A DNA stretch of 56,598 nt from Fibrobacterota bacterium (GCA_023412475.1 JAEYNR010000003.1:1-56598), one strand, 5' to 3'. Positions 1 through 8,060 are shown, counted from the first letter of the stretch. The notes: generated by a model not told the origin, from the sequence alone. Translations and numbers: made by a program.

Positions 1-47
1 TGCGCTATGTGGTGGGGCCAATCATATTTACTCTGTGTACGTGACAT
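1..47 (-). CDS. 5' end of a gene cut by the window edge, possibly IS66-type accessory protein
   Basis: An ATG at 45-47 on the minus strand is preceded by a near-perfect Shine-Dalgarno (AAAGGAGG) six bases upstream. Only 15 codons remain, reading MSRTQSKYDWPHHIA. The S-K-Y-D-W-P pattern resembles the start of small helix-turn-helix accessory proteins of IS66-type elements, but 15 residues are too few to be sure. The start itself is well supported by the ribosome-binding site; the family is a guess. Confidence 0.4.
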   Translation of the reverse strand, partial: MSRTQSKYDWPHHIA

Positions 48-128
48 ATATCCTCCTTTATACGTTACTCTATTAATATTGTATAAGCGCGGAGGAGGAG
101 AAACATGTGTTGGACGAGCGATTACGAG

Positions 129-240
129 TCAAGTACTACCGCCACAAGCGGTAGCTTGATTGAGCGGCAAAGCCGCAAAAGCAAGAAGGCACGACAGTGC
201 CTTTACGAAACATCGGGCTCCACTGGCTTAGCCAGTGGAG
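129..240. repeat. Four-hairpin dispersed repeat, copy 1
   Basis: This segment is about 90% identical to 6467-6576. It holds consecutive stem-loops: TCAAG/CTTGA enclosing ACCGC/GCGGT; GCGGC/GCCGC; AAGGCAC/GTGCCTT; and a 13-bp stem GGGCTCCACTGGC/GCCAGTGGAGCCC with loop TTA that runs to about base 242. In this copy all stems are intact. It lies just downstream of the radical SAM gene and could also stop its transcription. The spurious reading frame across it is produced by the repeat, not by a conserved protein. Confidence 0.85.
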
Positions 241-279
241 CCCTGGAGATAGTGCCGGAAAATAATTTAGCATTCATTA

Positions 280-1713
280 TTACGACTTGTATTTATTATT
301 CCAGATTGGGTCCAGTTGATTTGCCAGCTCCTTATCATATTTTTTAAGAGCATCCTTATAACTTTTGTCGGAAAGACATATTTCTGCACTGCTGTTGCCA
401 GGCTTGGCATTTGTTGCCAGAAGAACCTCTCTGGCACAGTCGTGATGATCTCTCATAAGACATGGCCTGATAAGATTACCTCTTCTCTCTATTGGAACAT
501 TTAAACTATAACTGTGCTGCCAGTCCCTCCATCCCTGGAATAGATCTGAAAAAAGCGCATCGGTAAGAGATTTCCCGTTGGAGTAGAGGTCATGGACATT
601 ATCCTTCCAATAGGGAACAAATACACAAGGGTATACATTGCCGGTCCAATCGACATAAAGATAACCATCCTGGCGTCCTCCGGCGATACACCCGGAGACA
701 AATGTCCCCCCATTCCAGAAATCTGCTATCAGCAGACGACGCTTGCAAACCCACTCATGTTCCTTGAACCAGATTTTTTTGCGGATCTCAGGAGAGATCT
801 GATTTCGGGTATCAGCTCCTCTTCCTATAGGCATATACTGAAAGACCCACTGGTAGATAGCTCCCTGTTTATCAAAATAAAAATCTATAAGATCATCATT
901 TAGGAGAATCTCTGCATTTTGAGCAGTTGCAGTAACTGAGATACCGAAAGGGACTCCTGCTTCCCGAAGATTTTCAAAAGCCTGGAGGATCTGTTTATGA
1001 GTGCCTTTTCCTCTTCTTTCATCGGTCTCCTTCTCAAAACCCTCCACCGAAAGAGCGGGTGAAATGTTTCCGGCTTCAGCCATTCTTTTTGCCCTCTGCT
1101 TGTCAATCAGAGTGCCATTGGTATAAACCATGAAAAACTGTTCCGGATGCTGCTTTGCCATGTCGATCAGATCGGTGTTTCCATCTTTCCACATTAATGG
1201 TTCACCTCCAGAGATCACATTGAACCAGCTTCCCCAGACATTGTACTTCTCATCTAAAATTTTACTGAATACATCTTTTGAGAGCCTGGGAAGGCTACTC
1301 TGAATACTGGCCGCATAGCAGTTGTGACACTTAAGATTACAGCACCCCTCAGGAGAGATGGTCATAAATCCTGGAGGATTTATTCCATATTTGGACTTGA
1401 ACTGATCTTTTGTCTGCTGGATTCCCGGACCAAGCAACTGGCCAATAAAGAGATTCTGGATACAGTTTCTAACTGCAGGAGCCCCTTTATCGTAAGCTTT
1501 CAGCGCGGCACGAAGAACATTAAACTTCATATAAAAACGGTCCTGATACTCCCGCCTGGAATCATTACTCTCACAGGAGACCTGTTTAACCAAAACTTTC
1601 TGAGCAACCATTTCTATTAAAGGAAGAGCAATTTTCCAGATCCCTACTTTCTTTCCAATTCCAAAAGCCATGGAAGTCAAAAGTTTTTGGTAATTGCTAG
1701 TGCTAAGATTCAT
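280..1713 (-). CDS. Radical SAM/SPASM-domain enzyme
   Basis: 477 residues. The radical SAM cluster motif CxxxCxxC is at about C125-C129-C132 (CNLKCHNCY), and the GGEP motif that contacts S-adenosylmethionine is near 169-172. A C-terminal SPASM-like region follows, with cysteines near GCIAGG, YPCVF and RPCLMR that would bind an auxiliary Fe-S cluster. There is a long N-terminal extension of about 115 residues. Such enzymes cleave SAM to a deoxyadenosyl radical and act on peptides, proteins or other substrates; the substrate here cannot be told. The ATG has the Shine-Dalgarno AAAGGGA about six bases upstream. It stands alone; the next gene upstream on the same strand is an outer-membrane barrel. 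Confidence 0.85.
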   Translation of the reverse strand: MNLSTSNYQKLLTSMAFGIGKKVGIWKIALPLIEMVAQKVLVKQVSCESNDSRREYQDRFYMKFNVLRAALKAYDKGAPAVRNCIQNLFIGQLLGPGIQQTKDQFKSKYGINPPGFMTISPEGCCNLKCHNCYAASIQSSLPRLSKDVFSKILDEKYNVWGSWFNVISGGEPLMWKDGNTDLIDMAKQHPEQFFMVYTNGTLIDKQRAKRMAEAGNISPALSVEGFEKETDERRGKGTHKQILQAFENLREAGVPFGISVTATAQNAEILLNDDLIDFYFDKQGAIYQWVFQYMPIGRGADTRNQISPEIRKKIWFKEHEWVCKRRLLIADFWNGGTFVSGCIAGGRQDGYLYVDWTGNVYPCVFVPYWKDNVHDLYSNGKSLTDALFSDLFQGWRDWQHSYSLNVPIERRGNLIRPCLMRDHHDCAREVLLATNAKPGNSSAEICLSDKSYKDALKKYDKELANQLDPIWNNKYKS

Positions 1714-1831
1714 AACATTCCCTTTTAAGATAAGGTTGGCCCAAAATTAAGCTTGGAGTATCTACTTTTAATAAAGCTACGATAGAAAGAATAAGCGAAT
1801 TCTGTACCCTGAACATAAATCCAATTATCAA

Positions 1832-2332
1832 TCAATTGGAAGCAGTTCCCAGGGTCACCCTTATTCCTACTCCCCCTCCAATAACAAACCCATTATCCGG
1901 AAGAAACTGCCACTGTGGATCGATTTCTGCAAATACACTTACGGGAAAATTTTCAAACAGATACTCTGCTCCTATCGGAAAACGCGCCCCAATAAACCAG
2001 TCATCCCCTATACGAAACCCTCCACCTGCACCTATATACAACGGAAGTGTTCCGGTATTGATCCGGGGGTAGTAATAGTTAAGTATATAGCTGGCATCCA
2101 GTTCAAAAATCCCGCTCTCAGTAAAAGACCAGGCCCCGATTACATCTACTGCATTGGTTGGATTAAACCACCATCTGGCAATCAGACCGATAGGTTGCCC
2201 TAAAAAAGGTCCAATTTCAAAACGAGGAACCTCCGGTGACACCATCCCTCCATCCAGAGCCGAGTCTAGCTGAGCGAAACCACTGGTCTGCAAAACTAAC
2301 AGTAGACTGCAAAAGGATAAAAATCTTTTCAT
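1832..2332 (-). CDS. Outer-membrane beta-barrel protein
   Basis: 166 residues with a cleavable signal peptide (MKRFLSFCSLLLVLQTSGFA). Alternating hydrophobic/polar strands rich in Gly and aromatic residues follow, ending in a strand near GGGVGIRVTL. The pattern resembles small barrel families such as DUF3996, an assignment by pattern only. The ATG has a strong Shine-Dalgarno (AGGAGGGG). About 100 bases upstream lies a TGTAAC-N5-TGTAAC box like those of the two-component system at 27 kb, so expression may respond to envelope stress. Confidence 0.7.
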   Translation of the reverse strand: MKRFLSFCSLLLVLQTSGFAQLDSALDGGMVSPEVPRFEIGPFLGQPIGLIARWWFNPTNAVDVIGAWSFTESGIFELDASYILNYYYPRINTGTLPLYIGAGGGFRIGDDWFIGARFPIGAEYLFENFPVSVFAEIDPQWQFLPDNGFVIGGGVGIRVTLGTASN

Positions 2333-2433
2333 ACTGCCCCTCCTGCTTGCGTGATTCAGGTAAATCTATCTGTTCTCGATCTGCAACTCGCATGCCATTG
2401 TGTCCGGCCAGCTCCCATCTCCTGTGTAAGAAA

Positions 2434-2450
2434 TGTAACTTGCTTGTAAC
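2434..2450 (+). promoter_or_regulatory. Candidate CpxR-like box upstream of the barrel gene
   Basis: The plus strand reads TGTAAC-TTGCT-TGTAAC, a direct repeat with 11-base period, about 102 bases upstream of the minus-strand barrel gene. Orientation and distance are close to the boxes at 27361 and 25267. Spacing differs by one base from those two, so this site is the weakest of the three. Confidence 0.4.
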
Positions 2451-2526
2451 CTTTTTCTCAAAGTAGATTGATAACTGATATGGTTAATGTAATCACAAAC
2501 GCACATCTGAAATCAGGAGTATTGTT

Positions 2527-2628
2527 ATGATTCGCTCCATAAGGAAGTTCTTCTCGGACAGGTTTCGCCCCACTTTCCATTGTCTGGGAAACAAATTAAG
2601 GAGAGGGCCGTTGTTTGTATCTTCTTAA
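2527..2628 (+). CDS. Possible 33-residue small protein
   Basis: An ATG with AGGAG eight bases upstream opens a 33-codon frame ending in TAA. The product is basic (MIRSIRKFFSDRFRP at the start) with one Cys and no recognisable domain. It may be a real small protein or a remnant of a longer gene. The rest of the 2333-2794 gap, apart from the TGTAAC repeat, shows no gene. Confidence 0.25.
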   Translation: MIRSIRKFFSDRFRPTFHCLGNKLRRGPLFVSS

Positions 2629-2794
2629 ACCTTAGTATTGTATATTAATCTCTATAAACCTTTAATAGCATAAGAATAGAACCAATGACCATAACCTTAT
2701 TAAAAAATCTGAAAATTGAATACCACAATTGAAGGCGTAAAAATTTTTCCAGATACCGAAGCATGCATTATATGCCGTTTTATGCTTTCGTACT

Positions 2795-3673
2795 TTATTT
2801 CGTTTTTCTTATTATCGTCGTTTTAAAATCGTATTCATTAATATTGTATTTTTTCATGTCAAATTGTTTATTATCAAGATATCTCTCAATAAATGGTAAA
2901 TCTGGTGCATAGTGGAAACACCCGCCAAATTTCAATGAATTCAAAATATTCATATAAGTTTTTCCATATTCAATGTAGTTACCATCTTCTCTCAAATTAT
3001 GGTGATTGAAATGATTGGAAAATCCTAAGTTACTGACTATTGTCCCCCACCTTTCTCTTCCATAATCGTATTCCAACCAATCTACTGTTATCAAATTTGA
3101 GGTTGTTAGCTTTAATCTATCAATACCATAAACTTCAATTCCTCGAATTTTAAGATAATTAACTAAATGTCCGTTGATTCCACAACCTATATCCAAAACT
3201 GGCTGCATTAAATGCTTAACATCAATCTGCAAAATATGAATTTGCAATTTTGGTGAATATTCAGAACAAGCAACAGGGCTTACATTCTCGTTACCATTTT
3301 TATATATTTTTTCGGCGAAAGGATTATTTTCTTTTAACCAGCTTTTTAGTTTTTCGTAATGATTTTTTGAAATATCTTCAATCGAATTTGTCCTAGTCTG
3401 AAAGTTTTCAAATAAGTCAGAGTAAATGTTTCTCAGGTTGTTTTTAGCTTTGAAGTCAAACGAGTAGTATTGATTTACTCTATAAAACTCTTCGATTGCT
3501 TTGTCTGTTGCATAATCAATCAATGATTGTTTTGAATCTGAAGTCGATCTGCCAATATTCGAAATAGCTTTAACCGTTTCTTTTGCAAATTGGAAAAAAA
3601 CCAAGTTGTCAAGTAATATGTTTTTGCCTTGATTAAATTCTATTTGGTTATCAATTTCCGTAAATCTATCCAT
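2795..3673 (-). CDS. Class I SAM-dependent methyltransferase
   Basis: 292 residues. An N-terminal helical region of about 150 residues precedes a Rossmann-fold methyltransferase core: motif I PVLDIGCGINGHL around 158-170, an acidic residue closing strand 2 in VYGIDR, and a motif-IV-like stretch GTIVSNLGFSNH. The substrate is unknown. It is AT-rich compared with the housekeeping genes to the right and lies in a run of same-strand single genes separated by palindromic spacers, suggesting acquisition by transfer. Confidence 0.7.
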   Translation of the reverse strand: MDRFTEIDNQIEFNQGKNILLDNLVFFQFAKETVKAISNIGRSTSDSKQSLIDYATDKAIEEFYRVNQYYSFDFKAKNNLRNIYSDLFENFQTRTNSIEDISKNHYEKLKSWLKENNPFAEKIYKNGNENVSPVACSEYSPKLQIHILQIDVKHLMQPVLDIGCGINGHLVNYLKIRGIEVYGIDRLKLTTSNLITVDWLEYDYGRERWGTIVSNLGFSNHFNHHNLREDGNYIEYGKTYMNILNSLKFGGCFHYAPDLPFIERYLDNKQFDMKKYNINEYDFKTTIIRKTK

Positions 3674-3945
3674 TTGTAGTTTTCTCCATATATGCGGTAT
3701 AACGTTTTAGGTACGTATGCTGTGCCCGCCTACCAGTAATCAGTTTGCGTGCAAACTGTCAGGGACACGCAAACTGTTACCCCTTATCAAAGCTGCCATG
3801 GTATACTGCCTCTGTTGAAGCATGAAGTTTCAGTTTTGCACTGAATTTCAATGCGACAAACCTTTAATTTTGCACTTAACCCGCCATTTTGTCAATGCGA
3901 TGTTATGGGCTGGATTTTTGTTCTCTATTTCTGTCAGTCTTTGTG
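3674..3945. repeat. Palindromic spacer between cassette-like genes
   Basis: No gene is seen. The stretch carries CAGTTTGC/GCAAACTG at 3741-3758 and another GCAAACTG within 3766-3776, giving overlapping inverted repeats, plus a GTTAT/ATAAC element near each end (3693-3698 and 3900-3906). Layout resembles the recombination-site spacers of integron-like gene cassettes, but I could not align a convincing four-box attC site. Confidence 0.4.
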
Positions 3946-4722
3946 TTAAAGTTTAATTCCAAAATTTGAATAAGAAAAAGTACCGCTTCCGTGTTTTAAC
4001 TTTCCGCTTTTATATAATTCCGTAAAAGCCTTATCCATATCTTTTACAATTGTCAAAGATATATTTAAATCGTGATGTGCAGGCAGAATTCTATTCACCG
4101 TTAAAGGCAACAATTTCTTTATGGAATTCATATAAGCAATCGGGTCAGTTGACGGGAAATATGCAAATAAAACTCCAATATAAATTAAATCGCCTGTGAA
4201 CAAATAGCCTCTTTCTTTTTCGTACAGACAAATATGTCCAGGAGAATGCCCGGGTGTGTGCAAAACCTGTATTGTCCGCTCTCCTAATTCTATCGTATCG
4301 TTATCCTTTAACACTCTTGTCGGAACTCCTTCGAACAGGTAATAATCATTAACATCGAAATCCTTTGGAAAATCGCAAGGTTCTTCTATTAAGAAATTCC
4401 GAACCTGTTCAATTTTCAATGGGAAACCACCGTTTATCCATTCTGTTTCCGCTTCATGTACATAAAAGTCACTAAAATATTTATGCCCGCCAATATGGTC
4501 GTAATGCACGTGAGTTGATACAACCGTAATTGGCTTATTCGTTAATTTTTGTACCTGCTCCCAGATATTTGCTACTCCAAGTCCTGTATCAATTAACAGA
4601 CACCTTTCTGCTCCATTTATTACATAGCAATGAGTTTCTTCCCAGTGCTTATATTCGCTTATAACAGAAGTATTGTCATCAATTCTCTCGATCGAAAACC
4701 ATTTTTCTTTTTTTTCTGTTAT
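3946..4722 (-). CDS. MBL-fold metallo-hydrolase, start codon apparently ATA
   Basis: The open frame gives 258 residues with the metal-binding motif HVHYDH (H71, H73, D75, H76), a downstream His in HTPGHSPGHICL, an Asp in FTGDL, and a final His in LPAHHD. This is a complete metallo-beta-lactamase fold of the glyoxalase II-like type; the substrate is unknown. No ATG, GTG or TTG exists before the catalytic region: the first GTG is inside the motif at 4507-4509. The sequence GAGG lies eight bases before ATA at 4720-4722, exactly where an ATG would be expected. Either ATA is used poorly or the gene is recently inactivated. It lies between a methyltransferase remnant and another methyltransferase. 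Confidence 0.7.
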   Translation of the reverse strand: MTEKKEKWFSIERIDDNTSVISEYKHWEETHCYVINGAERCLLIDTGLGVANIWEQVQKLTNKPITVVSTHVHYDHIGGHKYFSDFYVHEAETEWINGGFPLKIEQVRNFLIEEPCDFPKDFDVNDYYLFEGVPTRVLKDNDTIELGERTIQVLHTPGHSPGHICLYEKERGYLFTGDLIYIGVLFAYFPSTDPIAYMNSIKKLLPLTVNRILPAHHDLNISLTIVKDMDKAFTELYKSGKLKHGSGTFSYSNFGIKL

Positions 4723-4799
4723 TTATAATTCCTCATTTATCGGATCAACTTTTTTTTCTGTAACCTTTTGGCTTTTTTTTATATTACTCAAAACTTAAT

Positions 4800-4948
4800 T
4801 TAATTTCCTTCATACTTCATATATTCAACAAAAGCCTCTGCGGCTTTATTTCCAGCATTTTTTTCCAGAAATGGTTTTTGTATTGCTTTCTGCGGAATAA
4901 AATAAGTGTCCATCCAGCATTTTTCAGGCAAATGCACTACGCATGATG
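4800..4948 (-). pseudogene. C-terminal remnant of a SAM-dependent methyltransferase
   Basis: Read on the minus strand up to a TAA at 4800-4802, the frame gives about 49 residues (VVHLPEKCWMDTYFIPQ, then FLEKNAGNKAAEAFVEY). This matches the tail of class I methyltransferases of the kind that end in LPEKCWxENYFIPQ...GNK. No SAM-binding motif is present, because the frame abuts the stop of the isochorismatase gene at 4949. It is a truncated leftover of a lost gene. Confidence 0.6.
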
Positions 4949-5509
4949 TTAGTGGCTGTGCTTTTCTTCGTTTAAATATTGTTCTGTTGTCATTACTTTT
5001 GAATAGAAATAGTTTAATGCTGATAAAAATGATGTCTGCACGTCGATTGCATTTACTTTTACATTATTAATTTCAAGGTCTTTAGTTGCACAAGCGTCTC
5101 CAATAACAATACAATTAAATCCAAAGTCTTTTGCAGCTCTTGTCGATGCATCTACACACATATGTGTCTGCATGCCGCAAATAACCAGATCAGTTATGTT
5201 ATTTGATTTCAGATACTCTAAAAGATTCGTTTCTCTGAAACTGTTTGGATAATGTTTGATAATAATCAGTTCCGTGTCTTTCGGTTTTACATCCTTATGA
5301 ATTTCTGCACCTTTTGTATCAGGAATAAAAAATGTCGCATCAGGTCGATTTACGATATGTTGAACATGAACGACAGACAATTTTTTCTTTCTAAAATATT
5401 CAAGCAAAAGTTTAGCGTTTCTACTTGCTTTGTCAGGATTTCCAAGTTCAGCTTTTCCGCCTTGAAAGTAGTCGTTTTGAATGTCAATAATTATTAAAGC
5501 AGTGTTCAT
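4949..5509 (-). CDS. Isochorismatase-family cysteine hydrolase
   Basis: 186 residues from the ATG at 5507-5509, chosen because AAGGAAA lies just upstream and the family start MNTALIIIDIQNDYF follows directly; the longer upstream frame runs through the spacer. The triad is visible: Asp in DIQND (about residue 10), a Lys in the central part, and Cys in GMQTHMCVD. The family hydrolyses amides or vinyl ethers (nicotinamidase, isochorismatase, ureidoacrylate hydrolase); the substrate is not determined. Cassette-like setting, same strand as neighbours. Confidence 0.8.
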   Translation of the reverse strand: MNTALIIIDIQNDYFQGGKAELGNPDKASRNAKLLLEYFRKKKLSVVHVQHIVNRPDATFFIPDTKGAEIHKDVKPKDTELIIIKHYPNSFRETNLLEYLKSNNITDLVICGMQTHMCVDASTRAAKDFGFNCIVIGDACATKDLEINNVKVNAIDVQTSFLSALNYFYSKVMTTEQYLNEEKHSH

Positions 5510-5706
5510 TTTATTTCCTTTTTGAGCAATTCCCAACCCCTCAGTTGCATTGCGGATAGATTTTCCACCGGAATACACAATATAAGAGATGCCAGGCTTT
5601 GCCTGGCATACCAACGGGCCCTGACCGGGCAAAGATGGCAGAAGATTCAAGCTACCACTGCTCCCACCATTGGTTATATTGCCTGTTATGTGGCGTTTTT
5701 GTTTTT
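5510..5706. repeat. Spacer with palindromes between cassette-like genes
   Basis: No gene is seen. The spacer holds the hairpin ATGCCAGGC/GCCTGGCAT (5591-5611) followed by a GGGC/GCCC-rich hairpin, and a GTTAT element near its right end (5685-5689). It resembles the spacer at 3674-3945 in size and layout. This could be a cassette recombination site, but no full attC could be drawn. Confidence 0.35.
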
Positions 5707-6336
5707 TTAATTTTCATTTTTTTGGGTTTCAATTGTTACAATCTCTCCGTTCACTAAAATTACTTGAGAGTTGCTTATAGGGTATAGTTTTAAATCAGAT
5801 TCGTATTCTACTATTATTTTCTCTACCGCTTTCTTAAATGGAAAATTTGTGTGGTGTGGTAATGGATAAAAATCTACTAAATTCAATGCTGAGAAAGAGT
5901 CTAATTCAGGTGCTTTCTTGCAGTCATCCATACCTTTGGCATAATCTATGTTTGGCGACATAATCATTGAACCTGCTGATTCGCCTATGTATTTTTTGCC
6001 TGATTGAATTTGATCAATTATTATCTTGTCTGCACCGGTTTTCCGTAACTCCTGAAGCAAGAAAAATGTGTTTCCACCTGTTATGTATATGTAATCATTC
6101 TTGCACAATTTTTCGGATATTTCTTCGGTTGTTGCTTTGGTTAATTCCAACTCATCAACTTTTAATCCAAATTTTTCCAGTGCTTTTTTCCCTTCACCAA
6201 CATAAAACTTTACTGTTTCAGGAATGCTTGCAGTTGGAATAAACGTTACAGTTTTACCATTCAGGTCTTCATTTGCGAAATCTGATAAAAGACTTGCCAC
6301 ATCTTTAAATGATGATGCTAAAAATAACTTTTTCAT
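5707..6336 (-). CDS. Peptidase S51 family protein (dipeptidase E / cyanophycinase-like)
   Basis: 209 residues. The S51 nucleophile motif GESAGSM is near residues 136-142, the preceding strand ends in YITGGNTF, and the catalytic-type His lies in LPHHTNFPF. S51 enzymes are serine peptidases acting on Asp-containing dipeptides or related peptides; the exact substrate is unknown. The ATG has AAGGAGA upstream. It is AT-rich, same strand and spacing as its neighbours. Confidence 0.8.
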   Translation of the reverse strand: MKKLFLASSFKDVASLLSDFANEDLNGKTVTFIPTASIPETVKFYVGEGKKALEKFGLKVDELELTKATTEEISEKLCKNDYIYITGGNTFFLLQELRKTGADKIIIDQIQSGKKYIGESAGSMIMSPNIDYAKGMDDCKKAPELDSFSALNLVDFYPLPHHTNFPFKKAVEKIIVEYESDLKLYPISNSQVILVNGEIVTIETQKNEN

Positions 6337-7002
6337 TTGAATTCTCCTTAAATGTTGATATACTCAAATCTATTCTACTTTAAAGGTAGACAACTATAAA
6401 AATCTATCATTTTGTTTTTAGAAAGTTGACCAGGTGAATTCGCTGTATATTTTTAATTATCCTTAATCAAGTTTTACCGCCACAAGCGATAGCTTGATTG
6501 AGCGGCAAAGCCGCGAAAGCAAGAAAGCACGACAGTGCCTTTACGAGGCATCTGGCTCCACTGGCTTAGCCAGTGGTTTACTGAAAGCCAGAAATGAAGT
6601 GTGCTTGGTCAGTGTATTCTTTTCGTTGATAAAGCTTATTTTCTACATCAACAAAGGGAAAGGAACTCCATGCTGGAACTGACCTCCCTCATAGGATCTG
6701 CTATAAACCTATAGCAGATATGATACAGGAAATAAACCTGCAATCACATGAGTGGGCGAATTACTTTCGGTACGGATACCCTCTATATTAGAATCTGACA
6801 TTTGATGGTTCCTTTTGGTTTATGATGTAACTTTAGATAAACCAATAATATATCATGCCTTAAGGAACTGCAAATGCCAAGCGATAATCGTGCCTATAAT
6901 TGAGGCCGCACCCTTATAATCGCTCGCTAAGGCTCACTAGCGGATTCATGACATAATGCTTCTTCGTAAACTGACCCTTATTGATTTTATCACATAACCC
7001 GA
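6337..7002. other. Gene-free gap with repeat copy 2 and two inverted repeats
   Basis: Besides the repeat at 6467-6576, I see a 10-bp inverted repeat ATCTGCTATA/TATAGCAGAT with loop AACC (6696-6719) and a 9-bp one TTGGTTTAT/ATAAACCAA (6815-6845). No coding region with a ribosome-binding site is apparent. Confidence 0.6.
6467..6576. repeat. Four-hairpin dispersed repeat, copy 2
   Basis: Second copy of the element at 129-240, in the same orientation. Differences fall partly in stems: GCGGT has become GCGAT, and AAGGCAC has become AAAGCAC. The last stem is shortened to CCACTGGC/GCCAGTGG. Copy 2 therefore looks more decayed than copy 1. The two copies bracket the cassette-like block of minus-strand genes. 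Confidence 0.85.
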
Positions 7003-7720
7003 TTAATCACGATTTTTTTTCATTGCTTCAGCCTTCAATTCTGACGGCATTTTTTCGATTGCATATCTTAAAGCTGTGCGAGGGCATGATAGATTTGTTT
7101 TTCATCACATAGTTGAAAATCTCTTGCTGGTTTGCTTCACTGGCAGCCTTTAACATCCACCCATATCCTTTCCGTACTAAATCATCTTTATCCAATAGTA
7201 AGATGTCTGCTATCTGCAGAATTTCGCTGAGAAATTTTCCTTTCCTTGCAGGAATAATAAAAGACACAGCAGAGGCCCTTCGCATCCACCTGTTTTCTGA
7301 CTTTGCCATGTTTTTTAATCTGGAAATGTTATCAGGATACAATTCAATGAAGTGTCCAACTGTGTGATTGCACAGACTATCACAGGAAGCCCAGTTATTC
7401 ACATAATTATCAATCCATTTTTCGAATATCCGGATATCTTCAGGCTCATATTTTTTATGAATATAGAAAGACCAGTTGCAGGCGATAAAAGATTCCTCAA
7501 TAAACCCTGATTGCCACATTTTTTCGCATAATTCAAATATTTCTGACTTGGTTTTCATTATAACAAGCCTGAAAAATACCCTGCTGATCCTATTTACATC
7601 CGGTACTTTGACGCCATAGAATTTTATTTTTTCTTTGAAAAAGCTCTGGCTGTTCTTTTGGGTCTTTGCATCGATGTTATCTCTTAGTTCTGCTCTGATT
7701 TTTTCTATGATCTCTTCCAT
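7003..7720 (-). pseudogene. DNA alkylation repair (AlkD-family) gene with a C-terminal frameshift
   Basis: The main frame reads MEEIIEKIRAELRDN and carries the family hallmark NNWASCDSLCNHTVG and a helical HEAT-like repeat architecture; AlkD proteins are glycosylases for alkylated bases. The frame ends early at 7028 after MPSHSFKICNRK. In the shifted frame the DNA reads RTALRYAIEKMPSELKAEA up to a TAA at 7003, the expected family tail. One extra C in the GGG run at 7082-7084 (plus strand) explains it. About 25 residues are displaced, so activity is uncertain; sequencing error is possible. Start ATG at 7718-7720 has AGGATG upstream; a GTG at 7724-7726 is an alternative. Confidence 0.75.
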
Positions 7721-7784
7721 TTGCACTCATCCTGTCTTAAGTAATGATTGCATTAATATAAACACCTGTGAATCAGGTTTATTA

Positions 7785-8060
7785 TCACACATTAATCTCA
7801 AGCTGCACCAGATCCTCGGTTGCCTCCACAAATCGTTGCTCAATAAAATTACGGGCATCCAGGATTGCGGAATTGTAAAACAGAGGGCCGATTTTTTCGC
7901 AGAAGAATTCAAAGAGTTCCTCTGCTTCAAATTCACCCAGATCAAGCTCATATTCATCAATGAGAAATTTCTGCAGTTTTGCCACAAATTCCATGCGGTG
8001 TTCCAGTGAAATTCTTCCCTTCAGTATATCGATGGTTTTTTCATTCTTCTTCTTCTTCAT
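7785..8060 (-). CDS. DUF2164 family protein
   Basis: 91 residues. It matches the DUF2164 pattern in the order EFEAEELFEFF, EKIGPLFYN, ILDARNFIEQR. The family is small, soluble and of unknown function. Its start overlaps the end of the upstream lipoprotein gene by 20 bases (8041-8060), so the two are translationally coupled. The N-terminus is Lys-rich because it shares a GAA/AGA-rich stretch with the lipoprotein's poly-Glu tail. Confidence 0.7.
   Translation of the reverse strand: MKKKKNEKTIDILKGRISLEHRMEFVAKLQKFLIDEYELDLGEFEAEELFEFFCEKIGPLFYNSAILDARNFIEQRFVEATEDLVQLEINV

Noticed and set aside
105..347. Reading frame across repeat copy 1, with a matching peptide at 6494-6682
   Set aside because: The shared peptide comes from the same DNA repeat, and the frames have different ends. 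The conserved feature is base pairing, not codons.
5510..5650. N-terminal extension of the isochorismatase-like protein
   Set aside because: The extra 47 codons cross the palindromic spacer, while the inner ATG has a good ribosome-binding site and the family start.
3674..5706. Integron attC sites
   Set aside because: GTTAT/ATAAC elements are near spacer ends, but the inner boxes do not pair convincingly, so I do not call attC.
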